In this document: in pieces, positions 6,428 through 11,414 of the stretch
How the letters are laid out: every line of letters begins with the position of its first letter
Numbering within the stretch: position 1 is the first letter of the stretch
Source: Francisellaceae bacterium
Lineage (GTDB): Bacteria; Pseudomonadota; Gammaproteobacteria; Berkiellales; Berkiellaceae
NCBI GenBank assembly: GCA_023266415.1
Contig: JAHFQG010000030.1
Coordinates: forward strand, 1 to 11,414
Length of the DNA: 11,414 bases
Reading direction: 5' to 3'
Notes under the pieces: model-generated
Told to the model about the DNA's origin: nothing
What the model saw: the letters and a program-made list of their open reading frames with translations, nothing else
Databases searched by the model: none
Made by a program: the position numbers and the translations under genes

Positions 6428-7075
6428 ATGAAAAAAATGCTTTTTATTGCTGGTATTGGCACAGAAGTTGGTAAAACCACGCTTACCACACAATTACTCT
6501 CTGTAGCACGGACTCAAAATATGCCTTGGCAAGGCATTAAACCACTGATTTCTGGGTGGACCGAACACAATTCAGACACACACCGTATTTTGGAAGCGCA
6601 AGGGTGGCCAATCACCCCAAACACTATTCAAGCTATTTCTCCTTGGCGTTATACAGCCCCTATATCCATCATCCAAGCAGCGGAAGCAGAAGGTCGAACA
6701 CATACATTTTCAGAATTGGTGCAATTTTGTCAGCGTACTTTTTCTAAAATAGAGGGCACATTGCTTATAGAAAGCGCAGGGGGGCTGATGTCACCCATTA
6801 CCTATCGCGAAACGAATTTGGATTGGTTGATGGCCTTAAATTGCGACTGTATTTTGGTTAGTCGTCATTATTTGGGGAGCATCCATCATACCCTAACGTC
6901 GCTTGCGGCATTGCGTGAAAGAGGTTTAACGCCTTTGTGTATTGCTGTCCATGAATATTCAGAAGACATGCAGTTGTTATATCGCGGTTTTACGAACGTG
7001 CCTTTATATCCTATGCGAGAAATTTATCATGTTGTTAACCGACATTTTTATTCAGAACATTCTGTCACTGGCTGA
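6428..7075 (+). CDS. bioD: Dethiobiotin synthetase
   Basis: BioD uses ATP and CO2 to close the ureido ring of 7,8-diaminopelargonate, giving dethiobiotin, directly after the BioA step. The 215-residue protein matches the usual length (E. coli about 225). The P-loop GIGTEVGKT is at residues 9-17, KPLISGW at 38-44 (family KPVxSG, with the catalytic lysine), NSDTHRIL at 48-55, and LLIESAGGLMSPI at 112-124 (family VEGAGG). The ATG at 6428 is chosen because MKKMLFIAGIG aligns with the family N-terminus; an in-frame ATG at 6389 would add 13 residues lying across the -10 box. It is divergent from bioA rather than in a bioC-H-F-A-D-B operon as seen in some intracellular symbionts. The last 47 bases overlap the start of cysQ. 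Confidence 0.93.
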   Translation: MKKMLFIAGIGTEVGKTTLTTQLLSVARTQNMPWQGIKPLISGWTEHNSDTHRILEAQGWPITPNTIQAISPWRYTAPISIIQAAEAEGRTHTFSELVQFCQRTFSKIEGTLLIESAGGLMSPITYRETNLDWLMALNCDCILVSRHYLGSIHHTLTSLAALRERGLTPLCIAVHEYSEDMQLLYRGFTNVPLYPMREIYHVVNRHFYSEHSVTG

Positions 7076-7735
7076 ACAAGCGGGCAAGGCCATTTCAGCC
7101 ATTTATGTACAGCCGGTAGAGGCACAAAATATTGCTCAGAAGATCGACCATTCTCCTTTGACCCAGGCAGATCTCGAAGCCCATGCCATTTTGCAGCGTG
7201 GATTGTCTAAAACGCCCTGGCCTGTTTTGTCGGAAGAAGGCATCATTCCTGAGTATAAGGTTCGACAGCAGTGGGAGAGATACTGGTTGGTCGATCCTCT
7301 CGATGGCACCAAAGAATTTATAGCACGTACAGGGGAATTTACTGTAAATGTGGCTCTTATTGAACAAGGGACGCCTATTTTGGGGGTCATTTATGTGCCA
7401 GCGTCTGCCATGTTGTATTGGGGCAGCCCTACTTTGGGCGCATTCAAACGGGGGCTTAAGCAAACCGCTCAGCCCATTCACGTTAAGCCAAGAGGTTCTT
7501 TTCTGCGGGGGGTAGCTTCGCGTCGACATGGGGGAGATATTTCTTTAGAAACCCTGGGGCCTATTACCTGGCAAAAAATAGGCAGCTCCTTGAAATTTTG
7601 TGCCCTGGGGGGGGGGTATATGATGCCCAAGGGAACCCCTTACGGTATAACCAAAAAGCAGATTTGATCCAAAGCTCTTTTATTGCCACCACCAGTTCAG
7701 AGATATTAGCTAATCTGCTGCCTTTTTTCGAGTGA
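7029..7735 (+). pseudogene. cysQ: 3'(2'),5'-bisphosphate nucleotidase, internally deleted and frameshifted
   Basis: CysQ removes the 3' phosphate of PAP and PAPS, by-products of sulfate assimilation and 4'-phosphopantetheine transfer. The N-terminal two thirds are well kept: SPLTQAD at 42-48, LSEEG at 67-71 and the metal-binding VDPLDGTKEF at 88-97, then GSSLKFC at 185-191. The family region with EG.AD.YPR and the essential WDTAAG metal motif should follow, but the sequence jumps to a run of ten G residues. The C-terminal strand then appears in another frame as VYDAQGNPLRYNQK to TGA at 7733-7735. About 30-40 residues are missing, so even with the frame restored the active site is incomplete. 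The in-frame product would stop at 7667 with the unrelated tail YMMPKGTPYG. The start ATG lies inside bioD, 47 bases before its end. This may mean that sulfate assimilation is lost or that another phosphatase covers the role. Confidence 0.85.
7607..7616 (+). repeat. Ten-G homopolymer in cysQ
   Basis: Ten consecutive G residues mark the junction of the cysQ deletion. With eleven or eight G residues the frame would continue into VYDAQGNPLRYN. Such a tract is prone to slippage in vivo and also to sequencing error. Confidence 0.9.
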
Positions 7736-7938
7736 TAAACCTGTGGATAACTCGGTGGACAAGGTTTGTATAACCCAAGAGTAAAGAGCCGGTCAACTTT
7801 TTTTAAACATGCCTCTGAGCGTCTCATAAAAATAATTTCTATAAAAATCAACAGGTTACGTTTGGTCAAGAGGAAATCAGCTCATTTTGAAAAAATTTTT
7901 TAACAAATAAATCTATTTAGGCAGCTGTGTATAAGTAA
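7736..7938. other. Non-coding AT-rich region with DnaA boxes
   Basis: I see no gene in this stretch. It holds TGTGGATAA at 7742-7750 (reverse complement TTATCCACA, the consensus DnaA box) and TGTGTATAA at 7926-7934 (TTATACACA, fitting TTATNCACA). A weaker TTTGTATAA with one mismatch is at 7765-7773. All three face the same way. Between them lies a run of A and T at about 7889-7917. AAACCT at 7737-7742 can pair with AGGTTT at 7762-7767. GATC sites are absent. This could be a DnaA-bound regulatory site, an origin-like element or chance. Confidence 0.45.
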
Positions 7939-8177
7939 GCGAAAGCTGGTATCCAGTCCGAGGCTATGTCATACCAGCGAAAGCTAGTATCCAGTCTGAG
8001 GCTATGTCATACCAGCGAAAGCTGGTATCCAGTCCGACTGAATTAGACTGGACCCCAGCCTACGCTGGGGTGACAGGGCTTGTGTCATACCGTGAGCCTT
8101 TAGCCCCAGCCTACGCTGGGGGAAAGCTAGTATCCAGTCCGAGGCTATGTCATACCAGCGAAAGCTGGTATCCAGTC
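7939..8177. repeat. Cluster of REP/BIME-like hairpin repeats
   Basis: A 38-bp unit (27-nt hairpin plus a TCYGAGGCTAT spacer) is present as a left-truncated copy from about 7939, a full copy at 7968-8005 and a copy from 8006. An inverted variant follows at 8048-8074, a disrupted copy at 8084-8137, and a last copy at 8149-8175. The variant 1 hairpin has stem ATACCAGC/GCTGGTAT with a GAAA loop, flanked by GTC and CCAG. The inverted copy has CCCCAGC/GCTGGGG with a 4-base loop. The pair at 8006 and 8048 is joined by CCAGTC...GACTGG, giving a head-to-head arrangement like a BIME. The copy at 7968 has one stem mismatch. No coding potential is credible here. Confidence 0.85.
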
Positions 8178-8187
8178 AAAATAACGA

Positions 8188-8448
8188 TTATTGCATGGAA
8201 TCAGTTGGTTCCATCATATCATTCATATCCGTAATTGGCATGGCCATTTTTTTGGCATCGGTTTTGGTATCCGCTGCTTTTTTGGTTGCTACGCCTTTTG
8301 CATTGGCTGGATTGACGGTAGCAGCAGGCGCAGTTGTTGCTGCTGGCGCAGCAGGTGCTGCTGGTGCTGCCGTAGTTCCAGTTGCCGCAACCACAGTAAG
8401 AGGGAAGGTTATTAAAGCAGTAGCAGCAACCCGAGCGATAAGGTTCAT
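8188..8448 (-). CDS. Small secreted Ala/Pro-rich protein, function unknown
   Basis: This 86-residue protein starts with a typical signal peptide: MNLIARVAAT, a hydrophobic core to about residue 20, and a signal peptidase site near VVAA/TG. The mature part of about 64 residues is low-complexity, with an Ala/Pro/Thr tract at 24-45, a Lys-rich stretch at 51-67 and a Met/Asp-rich end (ITDMNDMMEPTDSMQ). There are no cysteines and no recognisable fold. Its reality is supported by an excellent ribosome binding site, GAGGAG at 8457-8462, eight bases before the ATG. Its stop lies 10 bases from the repeat cluster, whose last hairpin would follow on the mRNA. Low-complexity DNA also opens frames on the plus strand (8147-8473), but those start inside the repeats and lack a ribosome binding site. 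It could be a periplasmic or surface protein; I cannot assign a role. Confidence 0.7.
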   Translation of the reverse strand: MNLIARVAATALITFPLTVVAATGTTAAPAAPAAPAATTAPAATVNPANAKGVATKKAADTKTDAKKMAMPITDMNDMMEPTDSMQ

Positions 8449-8456
8449 AGAGAAAT

Positions 8457-8462
8457 CTCCTC
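8457..8462 (-). promoter_or_regulatory. Strong Shine-Dalgarno site of the small secreted protein
   Basis: On the minus strand GAGGAG precedes the ATG at 8446-8448 by 8 bases. It is the best ribosome binding site in the window and decides both strand and start for this short gene. Confidence 0.75.
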
Positions 8463-8530
8463 AGTATAATTAAGCAAGTTAACTTAAAAAAGAATAAACG
8501 AACCAACTCATAAAAATTGGTTTCACAGAA

Positions 8531-8557
8531 AATATAGGGTTTTAAAACACAAGTAAA
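8531..8557 (-). promoter_or_regulatory. Tentative promoter of the small secreted protein
   Basis: On the minus strand TTTACT (8552-8557) and TATATT (8531-8536) are separated by 15 bases, shorter than the ideal 17. The leader would be about 75 nt. The gap 8449-8640 is otherwise a divergent intergenic region; the leader of the plus-strand operon contains TTGATT at 8579-8584, but I see no convincing -10 partner. Confidence 0.25.
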
Positions 8558-8640
8558 GGGGATGGGGCAAATAATTTTTTGATTTGGTTAAATGGCTTTC
8601 GACTACACTGTAAAGTAAGATCAAAATAAAAAGGTGGAGT

Positions 8641-9426
8641 ATGATTAAAAACAAAAATTACCTCATTTTATTTGGATGCTTATTGGTGATAGGTCTGTTT
8701 GAAGTGATTTTTCGTCATACGCATAACTTGCCTGTCTCGGAACCTCTCAAAAAAGCGGCCATTGTGGAAAGTGTCTATGCCATTGGCACCGTGATGTCTC
8801 ACCATATCTTTCAAATAAAATCGGTACTTCCCAGCGTGGTGGATGAATTGTTTGTCAAAGAAGGTGATTTTGTCCAAAAAGATGCCCCTCTGGTATGCTT
8901 AGAAAGCATCGGTATTATTCGAGCGCCTTTTGCAGGAAACATTACCTATCTACCCGCCAATCAATCTGAAATCATCGTACCTAATACCTTGTTGTTGAAA
9001 TTGGTGGATTTGAGTGATAGATATTTGTTAGCCACGGTGGATCAACGGGGGGCTATTTTCGTCAAACCCCACCAAACCGTGCGTATCAGTTTTGATAACA
9101 TGAGATCTGATTATTATACTGGCGTAGTCGAATCTTTGTACTCAGAAGAAGATACCTTTAAAGTACGTATCCATACAGATAGTTTGCCAGATAACATACT
9201 TCCGGGCATGACCGGTGATATGGCTATTATCATTCGGGAAAACCCAAATGCGCTTTTAATCCCCCTTCGGGCCATTTCTGATAATACAGTTGAAGTCAAA
9301 ACTTGGTATGGCTCTAAAACTGTCCCGGTTCAAATGGGTATTATTGATGGGGACGTGGGGGAAGTTGTTTCTGGGCATTTGAGCCCTGGAGATAGATTGT
9401 ATTTTCTCATGAAAGATCCATCATGA
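8641..9426 (+). CDS. Periplasmic adaptor (membrane fusion protein) of an ABC system, hairpin-less
   Basis: This HlyD/MacA-type adaptor would link an inner-membrane ABC permease to periplasmic steps of export. The 261-residue protein has a single N-terminal membrane anchor at about 8-25 (ILFGCLLVIGLFEVIF). A lipoyl-like domain follows (VDELFVKEGDFVQKDAPLVCLES at 68-89, then IIRAPFAGNI at 92-101). A beta-barrel domain comes next (ATVDQRGAIFVKPHQTVRIS, then LPGMTGDMAII at 188-198) and a membrane-proximal end (ALLIPLRAIS, GDVGEVVSGHLSPGDRL). The two lipoyl halves are joined by only a few residues, so the coiled-coil hairpin that docks on TolC in MacA or DevB is absent. The length is short for the family (MacA about 370). 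The ATG is preceded by AAGGTGGAG at a suitable distance. The stop overlaps the next start by 4 bases (ATGA), showing an operon. Confidence 0.85.
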   Translation: MIKNKNYLILFGCLLVIGLFEVIFRHTHNLPVSEPLKKAAIVESVYAIGTVMSHHIFQIKSVLPSVVDELFVKEGDFVQKDAPLVCLESIGIIRAPFAGNITYLPANQSEIIVPNTLLLKLVDLSDRYLLATVDQRGAIFVKPHQTVRISFDNMRSDYYTGVVESLYSEEDTFKVRIHTDSLPDNILPGMTGDMAIIIRENPNALLIPLRAISDNTVEVKTWYGSKTVPVQMGIIDGDVGEVVSGHLSPGDRLYFLMKDPS

Positions 9427-10679
9427 TATTCCTCTCCATTCGATATTTATTGGCCAAAAAAAAGCAGACCCTGTTCACTTTGTTTGGTATTTTACTTGGA
9501 ACCGCGGCTTTTATCACTATTTCAGGGTTTATGTTGGGGTTTAGAGGTTATTTAATTGAACAACTTATTGACAATAACCCCCATATTTATATTCAAGCAC
9601 GCGAAGATTTTTTGACACCCCATGGATTGGATACCGCCTTTTATCATCATCAGTATGATCGGATTTTTTGGGATATTGCCCCCGCAGGGCGAAAAGACAG
9701 TGCCATGATTGAGAAACCTCAAGATTGGATAAGTCGGCTCAGGGCAGATCAACGGGTACAAGCTTATTCGGCAGAATTGACTGCGCCCGTAGTATTCAGT
9801 TACGGAAAGTCAACCTTTGCTTCCACCATAACCGGATGTAACACGGTTGCACAGGCAAAAGTCACGACCATTGGGAAATACGTGACGCAGGGGAATTTTG
9901 ATTCTATAGGTTCAGGAGGGAATCGAATTGCTATTGGGGAAGAATTGCGCAAAAAAATGGGCGTTACATTGGGGCAAGATATACAAGTTTCCCTGGCAGA
10001 TGAACCCTCTACCTCCTTTCGAGTCATGGCTATTTTTGAAACTGGAAGTAAGCAAACTGACGAAACCGCCTATGCCTCGTTAGAGGATACCCAACGTGTG
10101 AATCATACCCCCCATCAAATTAACTTGATTGCTGTTCGGTTGGTGGATTATACACAAGCAAGATGGATGGCTCGTAATTGGGATCATCTGTTTCCTGAAC
10201 TCACCGAAAGTTGGGATCAGAGAAACACCAATATTTTCTCTATCTTTAAAATACAAGATGGCGTACGTTTTCTCAGCATTGGGGTCACCCTCATTGTGGC
10301 TGGGTTTGGCATCTACAATGTCTTAAATATGACTGTTATGCAAAAGAAAAAGGACATCGCTATTTTAAAAGCGTTTGGGTACAGTACCTCGGATATTATT
10401 CGCATCTTTTTCTTTCAAGGACTCATCTTGGGGATCGTAGGCTCTATGGTGGGGGCTGTTTTAGGATATGGGATCAGCCGTTATTTAGAAACCATTCAGC
10501 TCACAGTCACCAGCAGTACCGGGGTTAAGATGGACCATTTCATGATTTCATTGAGCCTCGATATTTATGTTAAGGCCATTCTGTGTGGATTGGTGGCTTC
10601 TATTGTGGCCAGTGTTTTGCCCGCTCGCACGGCAGGTAAAATGACTCCCATTCAAATTATTCGAGAGGGAGTTGGTTAA
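9423..10679 (+). CDS. FtsX/MacB-type ABC transporter permease
   Basis: This 418-residue permease has the type VII ABC layout shared by MacB, LolC/LolE and DevC. The first membrane helix is at about 17-40 (TLFTLFGILLGTAAFITISGFML) after a basic RYLLAKKKQ start. A large periplasmic MacB-like domain spans about 41-280. Three C-terminal helices follow at about 282-305, 325-352 and 381-401. The FtsX signature is clear: QKKKDIAILKAFGYSTSDI at 307-325, and LPARTAGKMTPIQIIREG at the end. The N-terminal wording is closest to LolC/DevC-like proteins, and the ATPase is a separate gene, unlike classical MacB. It is coupled to the adaptor (4-base overlap) and to the ATPase (TAA directly followed by ATG). 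Proteins of this class work mechanically across the membrane on lipoproteins, glycolipids, peptides or macrolides; the substrate here is unknown. Confidence 0.87.
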   Translation: MIFLSIRYLLAKKKQTLFTLFGILLGTAAFITISGFMLGFRGYLIEQLIDNNPHIYIQAREDFLTPHGLDTAFYHHQYDRIFWDIAPAGRKDSAMIEKPQDWISRLRADQRVQAYSAELTAPVVFSYGKSTFASTITGCNTVAQAKVTTIGKYVTQGNFDSIGSGGNRIAIGEELRKKMGVTLGQDIQVSLADEPSTSFRVMAIFETGSKQTDETAYASLEDTQRVNHTPHQINLIAVRLVDYTQARWMARNWDHLFPELTESWDQRNTNIFSIFKIQDGVRFLSIGVTLIVAGFGIYNVLNMTVMQKKKDIAILKAFGYSTSDIIRIFFFQGLILGIVGSMVGAVLGYGISRYLETIQLTVTSSTGVKMDHFMISLSLDIYVKAILCGLVASIVASVLPARTAGKMTPIQIIREGVG

Positions 10680-11342
10680 ATGGCTGGCATTGTGGCCCAA
10701 AAAGTATGTAAAGTGATTGGGGAGCCGGCTCAAACGGTGTTGTCTGAGGTTAGTTTATCCATTGCCCCAGGCGAATTTGTGTCGTTGGTGGGGCGCTCGG
10801 GTTCTGGAAAAAGTACGTTGTTGTATGTGTTGAGTGGCCTAGATTTTGCCTCTTCAGGGACTGTATACATTGAAGACCATGACATTTATGCCATGTCCCC
10901 AGAGCAACTTGGGCAACTTCGTAATCAAAAAATAGGCTTTGTGTTCCAATTTCACTATTTGCTTGATGAACTCACTGCATTAGAAAATGTACTCATGCCT
11001 ACTCGAAAAACACACCAAGAACATGCGAAAACACCTATGGCTGAGCATTGGTTAAAAGAGTTTGGGCTAGGTGAAAAACTGCATAGATTGCCTAGACAGC
11101 TTTCAGGGGGAGAACAACAACGGGTGGCCATTGCCCGCTCTCTGATTATGGAACCCCAGTATTTGTTTGCTGATGAACCCACTGGTGCCTTAGATTCCGT
11201 CAATGGTCAAAGGGTGATGGAAATTTTGAAAGATATTCATAAAAAACAAGGAACAACCATTGTATTGGTCACCCACGACAAAGATTTCGCCAAAGACGCC
11301 GACCGACAAATCCATTTGGCAGATGGGCGAATTGTGGGATAG
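10680..11342 (+). CDS. ABC transporter ATP-binding protein, LolD/MacB/DevA type
   Basis: This 220-residue nucleotide-binding subunit powers the permease encoded just upstream. All motifs are intact: Walker A GRSGSGKS at 38-45, Q-loop VFQF with Gln90, signature [15 protein letters not shown] at 141-155, Walker B YLFADEP at 161-167 with catalytic Glu166, D-loop GALD, and switch His199 in LVTHD. The spacing and the [10 protein letters not shown] wording are typical of the MacB/LolD/FtsE group. Length is normal and there is no fused permease. The ATG abuts the permease stop (TAAATG) with GAGAGGGAG upstream as ribosome binding site. The order adaptor, permease, ATPase is that of devBCA. The coding region ends 17 bases before a copy of the MITE-like end; no terminator is visible. 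Confidence 0.93.
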   Translation: MAGIVAQKVCKVIGEPAQTVLSEVSLSIAPGEFVSLVGRSGSGKSTLLYVLSGLDFASSGTVYIEDHDIYAMSPEQLGQLRNQKIGFVFQFHYLLDELTALENVLMPTRKTHQEHAKTPMAEHWLKEFGLGEKLHRLPRQLSGGEQQRVAIARSLIMEPQYLFADEPTGALDSVNGQRVMEILKDIHKKQGTTIVLVTHDKDFAKDADRQIHLADGRIVG

Positions 11343-11359
11343 AAAAGGTTGATCTTTTT

Positions 11360-11414
11360 GGCCTTGTTGCATGAATCAGGGATTCTGAATGTCATGCCAG
11401 TGAAAACTGGCATC
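11360..11414 (+). mobile_element. Second copy of the MITE-like terminus, cut by window edge
   Basis: These 55 bases match the reverse complement of 2255-2309 at 53 positions. They begin with the terminal repeat GGCCTTGTTGCATGAAT at 11360-11376 and continue into the dispersed hairpin (variant 2) from 11391. Upstream of the repeat is TCTTTTT, which differs from the flank at 2310, so the boundary of similarity is exactly at GGCC and confirms it as the element end. Confidence 0.7.

Noticed and set aside
6361..6430. BirA (biotin) operator between bioA and bioD
   Set aside because: No TTGT.AAC-type half-sites with the expected spacing are visible; only a loose CATT...AATG symmetry around the -10 box.
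5140..7075. The horizontally transferred biotin operon of intracellular symbionts
   Set aside because: That operon keeps six bio genes in one direction. Here bioA and bioD are divergent and no other bio gene is next to them.
7564..7869. Minus-strand frame of about 100 codons across the end of cysQ
   Set aside because: Most of it is antisense to the recognisable cysQ C-terminus and the DnaA-box region. The protein shows no family features and no ribosome binding site.
7968..8175. Regularly spaced repeats that could suggest a CRISPR array
   Set aside because: The spacing segments are themselves repeated (TCYGAGGCTAT), copies occur in both orientations, and no cas gene is present. The copies fit REP/BIME-like hairpins.
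8147..8473. Plus-strand frame of 108 codons with membrane-like Ala/Val/Gly composition
   Set aside because: It starts inside the hairpin repeat and has no ribosome binding site. It is the antisense reading of the Ala-rich secreted protein, which has a strong ribosome binding site and a signal peptide.

Overview
The window looks like the chromosome of a host-associated proteobacterium, most likely a gammaproteobacterium. FolP, PriA, BioA and BioD have proteobacterial-type motifs. The intergenic DNA is full of short hairpin repeats and debris from an insertion-sequence-like element, and several genes are decaying. This pattern is typical of reduced or recently host-restricted genomes. The lineage call rests on remembered family motifs only, and I cannot name a genus.

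Layout. (1) 1-566: the 3' part of folP (folate synthesis), cut by the left edge. (2) 720-1874: an intact DUF4143-type AAA ATPase. (3) 1875-2612: a scrambled zone with a 97-bp diverged copy of the priA 3' end, a 279-bp MITE-like element with 17-bp terminal inverted repeats, and the frameshifted tail of a second DUF4143 ATPase. (4) 2613-5094, minus strand: a membrane/coiled-coil protein of unknown function followed by priA (replication restart helicase), overlapping by 65 nt. (5) 5140-7735: divergent bioA and bioD (the last steps before biotin synthase), then a broken cysQ overlapping bioD. (6) 7736-8187: a gene-free stretch with two consensus DnaA boxes next to an AT-rich run, then a cluster of hairpin repeats. 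(7) 8188-8448, minus strand: a tiny Ala/Pro-rich secreted protein. (8) 8641-11342: a tight three-gene operon (periplasmic adaptor, FtsX/MacB-type permease, LolD/MacB-type ATPase). (9) 11360-11414: a second copy of the end of the MITE-like element, cut by the right edge.

How it fits together. BioA makes 7,8-diaminopelargonate and BioD closes it to dethiobiotin; no other biotin gene is visible. The three-gene operon encodes a complete inner-membrane ABC export or extraction machine, but its adaptor lacks the long helical hairpin that normally reaches TolC. The best leads for something not already catalogued are: the hairpin repeat family, whose copies differ by matched changes on both stem strands; the element with IS903-like ends that carries these hairpins; the DnaA-box intergenic region; and the 97-bp priA duplication around a dying ATPase gene. 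I found no defence system, CRISPR array, rRNA or tRNA.
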